Origin: Citrus sinensis
Taxonomy: Eukaryota; Streptophyta; Magnoliopsida; Sapindales; Rutaceae
Length of the DNA stretch: 64,000 nucleotides
Direction: 5' to 3'
NCBI RefSeq assembly: GCF_022201045.2
Contig: NC_068560.1
Location: 32,071,501 to 32,135,500 of the forward strand
Positions 49,027-61,036 of this stretch are shown here, one piece after another; position 1 is the stretch's first letter; each line of letters begins with the position of its first letter. A program made the position numbers and the translations under genes. Under the pieces are notes generated by a model. That model was given only the letters and a program-made list of their open reading frames with translations. It was not told the DNA's origin and did not search any database.

Positions 49027-50307
49027 TTAATCTGAAGGACAAATCCATGAATCAACTGTACCTTCAGTACCCCTTGAAGAAACATTCTCCAAATTCTTGT
49101 TGTGGTGAAAATCTGATGAGGAAGCCGAGTAGTTCAACTTACAACTTGTAGCCCTTTGTGATGAATTAGCAAAATTCCCATCGAATGACCTAAACTGATC
49201 CTGATTATTTGGTAGCCCAACATGGCTGGCATGATGGCTCATAGCCAAATGATGATCATGATCTTCAAAAGAAGGCGCACCAAAATGACTTGCTTGAGAC
49301 TTATTGTTTGCACCAAAAGTAAGTGAAGGGTTATTAAGAGGACTAGAGTGTTGTAGAATAGACTGGAATGAGACAACTGGGTGGTGATTTAAGTTTTGTG
49401 ATTGCATAATATTGTTCAACGTATTTTGAGGCTCTTTAGTATTATTATTATTATTACTATTGAGGCCTAATTCAGAAAGGACGTGGTAGTTACTAGTAGT
49501 GTTATGGCTTGTACTAGCAGCAGCAGCAATAGCATCAATCATGGAAGATGAAGAAGAAGGAGATGAAAAGAGGTTTGGTTGAAACTTTTGAGTAGCAGGA
49601 CGGAGATGGTAATTAAGAGGCCCCCCCATTGGTTCAAGATGATTATGAATATTACCTGATGACTTAATGGCCGAGCCGGGGCCAAAAAGATCGAGCCGGC
49701 GAGAGTAGGAAGAGCCAACTGAAAAAGGCTGTGAGGGGATGCCGGTGAATTCTTGCACCATTGCTCGGAAATTAGATGTGTCTGTGGTAAGAACAGTTGT
49801 TGGCGCTCTTCTTGAAGTTCTTGTTCTCTTCTTCGGGTTCTTGACGACAACATTTGTTTGATATTGATCGTTGACCAGTAACCGAGACTGCTGCTGCATG
49901 TGTGACGATGATGGTGCGGTTGAAAATGATCCATGATTAATGAGTCCTTGATGAGCAACAGTACTACTGTCGGTGCAGCTGGGTTCTGATGATCTGATTA
50001 GGCTGCAGCTTCTAGTAGTTCTAGAACCAACCAAGTCAAGATTCAGAAAGGAGCTTGGATTTGAGTTGTGTTGAGGTTGAGATTGAGATTGAGATTGAGA
50101 GTGAGCTTGGAGATAACTTGACGAGGGGATCATATCGAAGAAAGTGGGTGGTTGTTGGTTTTGGAAACCAGCAAAGTTATTGATACTATTGCTTGAAAAG
50201 TTGAAGAAAGCAGGTGGTGGTGGTGGCGCTGCTGCTGATTCAGACCTTGAATCATACTCTTCGTCACCGCTTGATGATTGCATACTCCCACTATTGCCAG
50301 AATCCAT
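49027..50307 (-). CDS. VQ-motif protein (WRKY-interacting type)
   Basis: Single exon, 426 residues, no intron, as is usual for VQ genes. The VQ core FRAMVQEFTG lies at residues 180-189, matching FxxxVQxxTG, and is preceded by a basic nuclear-localisation stretch KNPKKRTRTSRR. The start MDSGNSGSMQSSSGDEEYDS is the conserved N terminus of a VQ subgroup (At1g35830/At5g65170-like, from memory). The rest is low-complexity: Pro run, QSQSQSQ, Asn and His runs. VQ proteins bind group I and IIc WRKY factors in the nucleus and tune defence and seed-development transcription; many are MAP-kinase targets. Upstream, TTGACC (minus sense) at 50496-50491 is a W-box, which could allow WRKY feedback on this gene. 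Confidence 0.93.
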   Translation of the reverse strand: MDSGNSGSMQSSSGDEEYDSRSESAAAPPPPPAFFNFSSNSINNFAGFQNQQPPTFFDMIPSSSYLQAHSQSQSQSQPQHNSNPSSFLNLDLVGSRTTRSCSLIRSSEPSCTDSSTVAHQGLINHGSFSTAPSSSHMQQQSRLLVNDQYQTNVVVKNPKKRTRTSRRAPTTVLTTDTSNFRAMVQEFTGIPSQPFSVGSSYSRRLDLFGPGSAIKSSGNIHNHLEPMGGPLNYHLRPATQKFQPNLFSSPSSSSSMIDAIAAAASTSHNTTSNYHVLSELGLNSNNNNNTKEPQNTLNNIMQSQNLNHHPVVSFQSILQHSSPLNNPSLTFGANNKSQASHFGAPSFEDHDHHLAMSHHASHVGLPNNQDQFRSFDGNFANSSQRATSCKLNYSASSSDFHHNKNLENVSSRGTEGTVDSWICPSD

Positions 50308-51742
50308 AGCTTTGGGATTCTATGTGTTCCTGAATTAGGGTTTTGGAGGAGGAAAAAGAGAGAAAAGAAGGGAGAGGAAAGGTTGTTTAAGCTTTTTTAA
50401 TGTTGCTTTAAAAGAGATGTTTCTACCGAGAAGATCTTGGGGCCTAGAGAAGATGGAGGGTGGTGGGGTAGCTGCCGGTGGCTGGCAACGGGTCAAACTC
50501 AAACTGAATATGAGAGAGAAATATAAAAGGTGGCATAGGTTTAGCTAGCTTTTACCTATTATGTTGTGTTGTGTGAGTGATTACGAATGTGAAAGGGGAG
50601 AAAGTGATGTGATCTTCTACAAGTTTTGGTTTGGAGATAAAAATGAAAAAATGCAAAAGTTCGAGAGAAAAAAAATGAAAAAAGCAATGTAAAGATTAAA
50701 TGAAAAGGTTTACTGTTTAAGGGAACAAGTTGGGCTAGGGTGTCAAGTGATGCAAACAACTTTTCGTCCGCCATTATAATATTGTTGAAACTATCTTTTA
50801 TATGCTCTCATCAATAATTACCATAACATTTTCACACGGAAATAAAATGGGAAATTGTAACAAAATATCAATTTTATTTTTTAAAAAATATTTGCGTACT
50901 ATTGAGAAATATTGGAATTACATGACCCACATATATACACATATATATTCATACATTAATTACTTCAAATTAGTTATCAAATTTATTTATTTAAAAAAAA
51001 AGAGCTATGTGTATCAAGAAATACTAGAACTAAATTATCAACTATGTATACACACACATTTAGGTTCAAACATTAATTACTTCCAATTAATTATTTGTAC
51101 AGTCCTTATTAGGAAGGGACTCTCACCCTATATATAAAGGAGTTGTCAAATATTGCAATTTATTTAGTTTATAACAAATATATACTCGTTGGGAGAAGTT
51201 TAATTCTCATTAGTTACATATTTGTTTCTTCTTCATGGTAAGATATTAATTATTATTGGATCAAATTCTTTTTATGTCACAACCCATAAGTGGTATCTAA
51301 TGACCTCAGAGACACAGAGGTTGATAACTAAAGTTACACTTTATTTTTGGATACCATTCTAAAGTAATATAAAGTTACATAAAATGTAACTTTACAATGT
51401 TCTTAACTTTTAGTTTAACAAGCAAATATATGGGCGTGATTGTTGAAGAATAAAAGATTAAATAGTAACACTATCATATAATCATATCTATTTATTTTAA
51501 GAAAGTTGGATATGGAACGAGGAGGAACTTTATATATTGAAAATAAAAGAAGCAAATAATTACATAAGTTAGGAGGATTTATTGCCTTACCCCTTGGAGA
51601 ATGTATAACAAAGAAGGGATTTAAAGCTTTAACAGCAAAAAAAAAAAAATGTAAAGGAACTAGGAAAAAAGGACTCGATAAAAATCTGTTAGTTGTGAGA
51701 ATTTATTTATTTTTGTAAGAAGGTAGAGTAATAAAATAACCA
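50308..51742 (-). promoter_or_regulatory. VQ gene leader, promoter and spacer
   Basis: Contains the W-box at 50491-50496. The sequence GAAATATAAAAGG at 50519-50531 is a strong TATA box on the plus strand and a weak one on the gene's own strand. Further upstream the DNA is AT-rich spacer; the stretches around 50886-51000 and 51000-51110 share several phrases (GTGTA/CGTA, AAATATTGGAATTA/AAATACTAGAACTA, ACATTAATTACTTC) and look like a diverged tandem duplication. Confidence 0.45.
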
Positions 51743-52347
51743 GGGTAATTTTTATAAAACTCCCCTGAGATTTGGGCTTGTTGCAAGTAGATGGCGAAAA
51801 TTTATTTATTTATAAAAAATCTCCTACCGTCAGTTAACTTTAATATTGACCGTTAGTTGACTGTGCAAAGACAATATTACCCTTAACAACAGTTTGTAGA
51901 CGGAAATAACTAAAAAAAAATTAAAATTGTTGGCGCGAAAAGCACAAACCCTATTTTTTGACAATTTTATCCTTGTCAATTCCAAAGATTTACAATATCA
52001 TAGGTAAAGATTATAACTATTTCATTTTCAAGTTTTTAATTTTATCCTTTTTATAGGAACTTTAAGAAAATATTAATAATTTAAAGAGAATTTTTTAATT
52101 TTATCTTTCTTTTAGGAACTTTAAGAAAATATCAATAATTTAAAGAGGGTAAAATAGCCAACAATTTTAATTTTTTTTAGTTATTTCCGTCTACAAATCG
52201 TTATTAAGGGTAATATTATCTTTGCACAATCAACTAACGATCAATATTAAAATTAACTGATGGTAGGAGATTTTTTACAAATAAATAAATTCTCGTCATT
52301 TACTTACAACAAACCCAAACCTTAAGAGAGATTTTTAAAAATTACCC
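51743..52347. mobile_element. Foldback DNA element with TIRs of about 190 bp (Mutator-like), 605 bp
   Basis: The left arm 51743-51934 and the right arm 52157-52347 are inverted copies with roughly 85-90% identity; both begin GGGTAATTTTTA and end AAAATTGTTGGC. The middle carries a direct duplication of about 55 bp (units near 52032 and 52089, each containing TAGGAACTTTAAGAAAATAT). Long TIRs with no transposase fit a non-autonomous Mutator-like or Foldback element. Flanks AAAATAACCA and AAAAGAAGCA agree at 8 of 10 positions and may be a decayed target duplication. Confidence 0.8.
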
Positions 52348-55300
52348 AAAAGAAGCACCACCACAGATGTTCTACTATAAAATCTCGCGTTAACAGAGGA
52401 CTTTTTAAGCACGCACCAGAGATGGCCATCCATCCATGTGAAGTCACGACAATAAATGCGATAATCATATGCATACATCGAATTAATTAGAGATACACCG
52501 CACATATTCATTAAATTAATTAGTTAAAAAAAAATCCTACGAATAAAATTTCTTTTATTTTCGTTTTTTCCATTCCTAATGATTGCTCTGAAACAACTGT
52601 GCACAGAGGAGATTTTATGATTTCACTGCAGACCTGGCATAATATTCCTGTGGCGTCCGTTCTCAAATTCAATGTTGAATGTACTAATAATTTTCTACGA
52701 TTTTCTAAGTAAGAATTATGATGCATCAACAACTCACCGAAATCCTCAGCTTTTGACCAGGTCAAACTCGGAATCAAAATCCAAGCCATAATTGAGCAAT
52801 CTCAGAGCGTGTGACAGAATCCTTCACCACTTTGGTCGCCAGAAATTAAGCACATCGATTGAACAAGATGGTTGATTTTATTAATTTTTCTTCCATTATT
52901 CTTTTAAATATATTTTATGTGTTCATTAATATTAAAAATTTACTTACTTAATATATATCATCATTTTATAATCTTTGATGCCCTAGTATCATTTTTTTTT
53001 TCTGTTCTTTTGTTTCCTTCGATTCCTTTAATAATAATAATAATAATAATAAAGAACTTATAATAAGTACAAATTTTGGATGGGTAGGAGATCAGTTCAA
53101 CCATATAACAAAATTGGCTACAACCATCAAAACTATAAATGGCTTTTCTTTATATATATGTAAAAGCGGCAATAAAGCCAGTAGATTTGGGGCTGCCCTA
53201 CTCATGTAGACCAAATCCCAAAAACTCTAATCTAAAAAAGATCCGAATTGAATTCTCTCACGTCTTTTATGCCTACACGGAATATTAAAAATTTTTGTTC
53301 TAATTGTATTGTACCAAAACGATGGCTTCATCCTTTCACATCTATCATTAATTGTTTTGTGTACAACACAATACAAAGGCATGTGATAAGGCTCGAGATA
53401 ATTAGCTGATGGCTAGCTTAGCTGTTCGTGGTCGTGGACACTCGCATCACATTTTCTTTATTTCTCTCCTCTTTGTTACCATAATTATTTGTTTCGATTT
53501 TTCAAAGAAACTATTCCATTCCATGTGATGTGTATTTGCTCCAAATTTATACCATCTCCCCAAAGATTGAATTGAATTGAATAATGGGCTTAATTTTCCC
53601 TTTTCCTTTTTGATGTGGACACCTTGCCTCGTGAAGCATGCATATTGAGATGGCCTTCTACACGTATTGCATCAACGGTTTTAAATCCAAGTGTTTTTTT
53701 ATTTATTATATAATGCATGATTATGATCTTAAATTTTGTTCTTATTGTGTGCATACAGATTGCAGCAGATAGTAAGCTCAAAAGATTTATAGAATTATTT
53801 TATTTAATCTTCAAGGCTTTTTAAGATGCTAAGCACGCTTTGTCCCTTCAGACAAAAGCCAAAATAATAAATAGATTCGAAGCCGCAAATAATTAAATAT
53901 TATGTCTTTTGTTTTCTGCGGATGCTAAAGTTCCTCTTCACCACGACTTTCGGGAATCAATGTGCAAAATGTGTAGCGATTTTTAAAGTAGTTTTATCTT
54001 TTTATTAAAGTGAAGTGTAAACCAAGGAAGCATATACATCTCAATTTTATCCCCAAACTCTAAACCCATTGGGCCTACTTGAGGGGTTTTTTATTTTATC
54101 TGGGTGTTGTTACTAACACGAACACCCATTTCAAAGTGTACGTAATTGCCTACCAATGAGAACAACTATTCAACCCCCATCGTTTCTCCATTGAGACCCC
54201 AATTCCGAAGATAATTCTTCTTAAATTTTAGTAGAGTTTTAGAATTGCCCTGCATCCTTACATTTTTCTTTCTACAAAGCAAGTGCCGAGTAAAATACCC
54301 CATAGAACTCGGGAGAGAAGAAAATGAATATACTGGGCACTTTAATTAGAAATTGGTACAGAAGATTTTGAAGCCGTGCAGGAGGTAGAAGCTACTGGTA
54401 TCGACTGTCGAGTAAGAATGCCTAGAAATAGTAAAAAAATTGATGCCCAATTCAATAAATTAGTTTAGGAAAAAAAAAAAAATAGCAATTGACATACAAA
54501 TAACAATAATAATGAAGGTTTAAAGTGATAAATTGAGGGGTCTGAGTAGGTTCACTCTGATACCAGCTCCAGCCCCACCTCCATTCTACACGAGAGAAAA
54601 TAAAAATTGAAATATTTTAATTGACATTCTTAAAGTTCGAAATAATGACAGAAGTTATTCAAAAAATTTATCTTGAATAATGCATAATGCATTAGTATTA
54701 GTACAAGTTAAAAGTTTGAAATATTTTAATTGATATTTTCATAATGCATTAGTATTATTAATTAATTAGTTTATCATGTTATCGTCTTAGGTCTTAGTAG
54801 GTACAGTTGAATATGGATCTAATATGTATCATCAGCAGACCACGTACGGCAACAACTGGACCATGTGGCATATATATGAGAAGATGAATAATCATTAATT
54901 ATTATCAATTATTGAACGATCAAGAATCTTTCTGTATGTTACGGTTAAGATGATGGATTGTTCGTGATATTTTATTTTATAATATTAACATCTCTACGTG
55001 AAATGTAACTGCATTGAGGCCAGTGATATAACGCCCAGAATGTCTTGCTGAGGGTGATCCCAATGCGAAGCAAAACCAACGAGTCCCTTCAATAATTCAT
55101 CAACGCTAGCTTATAACCAAAGTTTCCGAGGGCCTCGGATCACGCGACCACATGTTCGATCATGTTACTCCTTTACGTAAATTGCTTAATACAAAACCCT
55201 TTTCAATCTCTCTACGTATATCAGTATCACTTTTTTTATGTATCTTCTCATCGAGCCTTTAGTTTCAAGACTTTGCCAACTTTCACACACATTGCGAGTA

Positions 55301-58093
55301 TCATTTTATACTCTTTAAAGGCTTGAATCCCAAGCCTTGCCTCAATATCGCCACTGTCTCTCTCAACCTTTTGAAGATTCCAATCCTATACGTAGTGATG
55401 AAGCTCCTTTGAAAAGAATTTTACCAATTTTGACGAAGAAGAAAAAAAATTTATCTTTTTAAAATTTTAATTAATTATTTGCATATATGCATATCTTTAT
55501 TTTGTATCTTTACACTTACATGTCTCGTCGACTACTAATAGCTAGTGATCGAACAATAATTGGCTACCATTCATTTAATTAAGGCTCACATATTACTAAG
55601 ACTAAGCTTTGTATCAAAGAATTTGGTGTATACTTTGAGAAGCGTATTGCGTGGCCATGCACGCACCATTGAGTGGAAAGCGGTAACGCACCCCACCAGT
55701 TTAAAGCTCTAGTTGGTTGGCACCAAATATACAGCGGGGGGATTTGTTTATTCGAGTGATTAAAGCTTCTTCAAACTTGAGTATTTAAGAAGATTTGTTA
55801 TTAATTGCTACTTGTGATTAAAAACGAGTTGCAGATAAGAATTGATATTGCCAATGTTGATCACATGTGCCTTTCCTTTAGATTGCAAATTGGGGAAGGC
55901 ATATCCATGATTGGTCCACGCTGAAATCATTACATATGGATAAGCTTCCAATTTTGATCTATTTATTTATGTATATTTAATTTTGGGTATTTTAGTTTAC
56001 TAATCTCAAATGAACATGTAACTAAAATCAAATACAATTCTCCTAAACTCAGTATACATCACTTTTATTGGGTTAGATGATATGTGAACTGAATTATACA
56101 AATCAACAGAGGTCCAAAACCATTAACTCTAATCTCTTTTGGGAATTGGATTTATCAGCAATTGTGCTACTTCAATTTGTCCAAATGTGAAACCTGTCGA
56201 AGACAAATACATGATGTATATAGTTAAAAGATTGTATTTTATACACCATAGATTCTCCTTTTTCATGTAAGCAGTAAACTTTGACTAAGCTTTTAAGATT
56301 TATTATTCTTTGAGCGTTTGCGATTATTACAGCTGTGCCCAAAACAAAAAAACAAAAAAAAAATGAAAACCACGTGGATGGCATAGTTTTGAACAAGTGT
56401 CACCATCCCCAGCCATTCGACTGATAAGTATCATTAACATTCATTCACTAAACACTGGATTAACGATTAATTAAAACCCGGAAAACGAACAAGCAGCTAT
56501 AATTGATCTTGATTATGATGATGGTTATGCTGCCGCTCGAAGCTGGGGGTGGGGGCATCTGGGAAGGAAGTGTTTGGAGTTTGCTATGAACAGAAAGGAG
56601 TAGAAGCCGGCACCGACTAATCAATAGTGGGTACAAAATGTAGGCTCGGTCATGGACAAATATTCTTCTAAATTTTTTGAAAATCCCATTTTTGCATGAA
56701 GGTGATGCGGCGATGGACCTGTTATTACTGCCACATAAAACGACACCGAGTAGCAACTGCTACCAACCCACCAATCAAAAAGATGGAAGGGCGATCAGAC
56801 TAAACCTGAAAAATTTGGTCCAAAAAAGCGGATAGAGCTGGCGTTTAATGCCAAACAGTGATTTAACTTGAGTCTCTTTGTTTTTGACAAGTCTTTGTTC
56901 TTCGAATCTCAAAAGGGGCATCACCGGCGCCAACAGTTGTTGTCCACAGTGAGCACCAATCGTACCCATCAAATTCTGGTTCATATAATTTTCCAGTTAG
57001 GCTGCCGTCGGTATTCAATTTTTACAATTATTAAAACAAAATTGTAATAAGCACTCCCAATTTATCTATTTATTATATTGTCCGTTTTCCTAACTTAAGG
57101 AGTGATAAAAGTACGTATCCAAAAAAAAAAAAAAGGTCTAGAAGGGCCAGCTATTAGACAAATTACCTACAAATGGAGCACATAGGCTCAGGTTTAAACC
57201 ATCGATTTAGACTTCATAGGCTTTCAAAAATAAAATAAATAAAATGCGGTTATAAAGAAAAGACACAGAGACGAATATTAAATGCAGAAAAGAGAGCCGG
57301 TAATAGGGGCAAAGTAATAAGGGAAAAAATAAAACGGGCATAGAAATTGACAAGTACAGGCTTTATTTGTGATTTAGTGACAGCTCAAACTCAAATCATT
57401 ATCGTTTTGAAAAGTGATATATTACATATTTATTAGCTTAAGTTAGAGGCTTTTCACGTGCGTGTGTATGTCGTAATTGATGATTAATTTACAGTAAAAT
57501 AAACCTATCATGAACTTTTTATTTCTGAATGAAAATTTCATGCAACTACCGTACAAACTTTGGATAAATCGAAATAGAAATCATTTTTTTCCCTCTCAAA
57601 TTTGTAAGTTATAATAATTATTACTGTGCAGCGCTACTCCTTTTGTGAACTCTGTATCATCCGGTCATTACTCCTTGATGCATTAAGGATTTGGTGGGAA
57701 GAAATTATTTTGAAAAAGTAAATGCTCAGAATGCTTCAACTCCCGTAATATATTTATCATTTTCTTTCTTTAATTCAAGGGCTTGACCTGCCTCTCTTTT
57801 TATCAATAAAGGTGGTTTCGTGAAGGCCACTCCAGTCTCTCGGAGCCTTTGAGTTCAATATATATATTTTCCTGGGGACTCTATGCCTGTTGCATTGAAT
57901 CCTTCTCTCAGAAGCCTTCTCTTGGTCATTTGTTTTCTTTGTTGACAATTTTCACATTCCTTCAATTCTTTGATTGTATTTATTATTTCAGTACAAGTAT
58001 CATGCTTTTATTAACTTGATTCAATTGTTTTACAACAATTCATTCGTATAAGAACAATCACCCGAGACTCAAGTCAAGGCCTAACAGAGAGTC
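52348..58093. other. Long intergenic region, ending in the TTL promoter
   Basis: 5.7 kb without a supportable gene. It contains an AAT microsatellite at 53031-53051, poly-A runs, and a less AT-rich island at 56500-56990 whose minus-strand frames (98 and 69 residues) are unrecognised. A TATATATA box near 57858-57866 lies about 230 bp before the TTL start and is the likely promoter. Confidence 0.5.
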
Positions 58094-61036
58094 ATGGCAG
58101 AAGTGGCCAATTGTTCAATGGAGCGTGGACTGGGCTGTGGTTTTATAGGAAGAATTTTCAGTCGCCGGAGCTTTTGGTCAGCCCAAAAATCACTACCTTC
58201 ACCACCCACAGAAGGTAGCAACAATGATTTGAAGTTGCCAATCTCTGATAATCATAAGAAGCCTCCTGCAGAAAATTCCAAAAAACGGCGTAGCAGCTCT
58301 GCAGAGAATGTGCTTATAGGCACGGCCAATGTGGCTAAACCTTCGCCAAAACCAAACCAGACACTCCCAAGGAGGACTAGCTCTGAGCCTCCCAAGCTTT
58401 CAACTTCTCAGCAGAAACGTCATAATAGAAGGTCTTCTGATGCTGCAAGAAGCTCAACATCCTCCTCCACCAGTTCAGGCCTAACAAACGCGTCAAAAAT
58501 TCAGGATGATAAGAGAAAGCTAAGTAAATATCCCACCTGCAACTCCTTAGAGCTTAGCACTGTAGTGATCACCAGTGATTACCAACAAACAAATGACGGA
58601 AAAGGTCTTGTTCGAGCCACTTCAAGTAATATAATGCCTTCTGGCCAATTGGGAAACTTGAAGCAGCTTGGAACCGGGAACATTTTGGGGAATCATTGTC
58701 CAAATGCAACAGGCAAAACCTTTGACTATCTTTACAAGAACCTTCAGGATGTGCCTAAACAGAGATATGGAGAAAGTAGACTTGGTCGAAATGGTGGTAT
58801 GGGAAACATTGTGAAGCAGCCTAGTGGTGAGTTTCCTCAATGTATAAGTTCGCTCAATAAATTGGACCCTGAGGAGTTGAAGTCCATGGGAAACGAGGCA
58901 TACAATAAGGCTAGATTTGAAGATGCCTTGGCTTTATATGATAGAGCAATTACTATTAATTCCAGCAAAGCCACTTACAGAAGTAATAAAAGTGCTGCTC
59001 TGATAGGTTTAGGCCGTCTAATAGAGGCCCTCGTTGAATGCAAAGAGGCTATCCGGATTGATCCTTCTTATCACAGGGCTCATCACCGTTTGGCAATGCT
59101 ATATTTCAGGTTTTTAAACACTTTACTATTGCAAAAATGGTCTAATTGATTGCAAATCATACTTATAAATTACTCATAATGCGAAATTACACAGACTAGG
59201 AGAAGCAGAGAAGGCAGTATCTCACTACAAGAAGTCAAGCTCCCTTGCCAACCAGAAAGACATTGCCAAGGCTGAGGCTCTTCATAAACATCTCACCAAA
59301 TGTAACGAAGCTCGGGAGTTACAGAGGTGGAATGATTTGTTGAAAGAAACCCAGAATGTAATATCATTTGGAGCTGATTCAGCTCCTCAGGTTAGTCTTG
59401 CTCGTCTAGACTCCGCTTTTTATTAAAAAAATTCATAAATTTACATGTGTTAACCTATCTCAGATTACTTCCCTATGTAGAGATTATGTAATTTGTTTGC
59501 ATATAGGTGTATGCTCTGCAAGCTGAGGCTTTACTAAGGCTCCAAAGACATCAAGAGGCTCATGACAGTTACAATAAGAGTCCGAAGTTCTGCCTTGAAT
59601 ATTTTACTAAGTTGTTTGGCCTTGCTGGTGGTGCTTATCTCTTGATAGTGAGAGCGCAAGTTTACATCGCTGCTGGCAGGTTAGTGAACTGTTTTTATTC
59701 CACAAAGTAGGCCAGCTCTAATATCTTGATATGGGATTTTTTTTCTATGCAATATTTTCTATTTTTGACTTTTACTAAGATCAACATGTTATTTTCAGCA
59801 TATAATTGAGCCTATTTGAAAAGTCATTATCTGAAACATTGGAAAGCAAGGCAATTTTGTCCCAGCGTTTGTGTTCCCAAATGATGCATATTATTTCTCA
59901 ATTTACTGGAGATAAAATGTTAAGCTTCAGGGTCATTGCTTTAGAATTATAAAATTGATTGCTGGCGAATAGGTTTGAAGATGCCGTGAAAACAGCCCAG
60001 GATGCAGCTCAAATTGACCCGAATAACAAGGAGGTGATTAAAGGGGTAAAGATGGCTAAAGCAATGGCATCGGCTAGATTACGTGGTAACTTGCTGTTTA
60101 AGGCATCAAAATACAAGGAGGCATGTTATGCGTATAGCGAAGGACTCGAGCACGAAGCATACAACTCAGTCTTACTATGCAATCGAGCAGCTTGTAGATC
60201 CAAGCTAGGCCAATACGAAAAAGCTGTTGAAGATTGCACTGCTGCTCTCATCGTGATGCCTTCTTATAGTAAGGCCAGGTTACGCAGGGCAGACTGCAAT
60301 GCCAAGGTGAATTGTCGGTGCTATTATTATATGAAGTTTCTTTAATCAAATACCATTGCTTATGGAGTTTCCTGTTTGATGTCATTAGCTGGAAAGATTA
60401 GAAGCTGCGATTCAAGATTACGAGATGTTGATCAGAGAAATTCCAGGAAATGAGGAAGTGGGGAGGGCATTGTTTGAGGCTCAAGTGCAGCTCAAAAAGC
60501 AACGTGGAGAAGATGTTAAGGACATGAAATTCGGTTCAAACTTGGTTTTCGTCTCTAGCAATGAACGTTTCAGACACTTTGTAACCTCACCTGGTGAGTA
60601 CATTATACATGACAATTTTGCTCTTTCTTTTGGACAAATTTGATGAGAAATCGAGCTTTCTCAAAACAGGGATGGCTGTGGTGCTATTCTGTAGCAAGGC
60701 AGAGCACAAGCAAGTATTGCAGCTAATGGAGCAAGTCTGCAAGAGATTCCCCTCAGTCAACTTCCTCAAGGTTTGGTCTAACTGCAAATATAAATAAAAA
60801 TTTCTTATGGCCAGTTCTCATTTCTCAGTCATAAAATATGTTTTAGGTTCAGATATCTCCTAAATGTGGGTTGATGATTATAGGTGGAGGTCGAAGACCA
60901 CCCATATATAGCAAAATCAGAGGGAGTGAGCTCAATTCCAGCCTTCAAGATATACAAGAATGGATCAAGAGTCAAAGAAATTCCAGGACACCAATGTGAA
61001 TTGTTAGAGAAATCAGTCAAATTGTACAGCAGTTGA
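58094..61036 (+). CDS. TPR repeat-containing thioredoxin-like protein (TTL, At1g78120/TPR12-like)
   Basis: Exons 58094-59109, 59195-59390, 59507-59679, 59973-60306, 60389-60593, 60670-60770 and 60884-61036; 725 residues. Order: disordered Ser-, Pro- and Lys-rich N terminus (1 to about 255); TPR block starting DPEELKSMGNEAYNKARFED; linker and middle repeats; second TPR block (SARLRGNLLFKASKYKEACY and CNRAACRSKLGQYEKAVEDC); C-terminal thioredoxin fold from about 642 (MAVVLFCSKAEHKQVLQLME through SIPAFKIYKNG). The redox pair is absent: where thioredoxin has WCxxC this has FCSKAEH (single Cys649). TTL proteins are co-chaperone-type scaffolds that bind HSP90/HSP70 tails and, in Arabidopsis, act in brassinosteroid signalling, cellulose synthesis and salt stress. 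The cis-proline loop SIPAF is kept, so the fold is probably intact while redox catalysis is lost. Confidence 0.93.

Noticed and set aside
56172-56396. 74-aa minus-strand frame with a signal-peptide-like start
   Set aside because: Its hydrophobic N terminus comes from a poly-A/CAAAAA tract read in reverse; no family match and no promoter evidence.
56460-56984. Two minus-strand frames (98 and 69 aa) in a less AT-rich island
   Set aside because: No recognisable domain and no splice sites joining them into a longer product. Could be a decayed gene, but unsupported.
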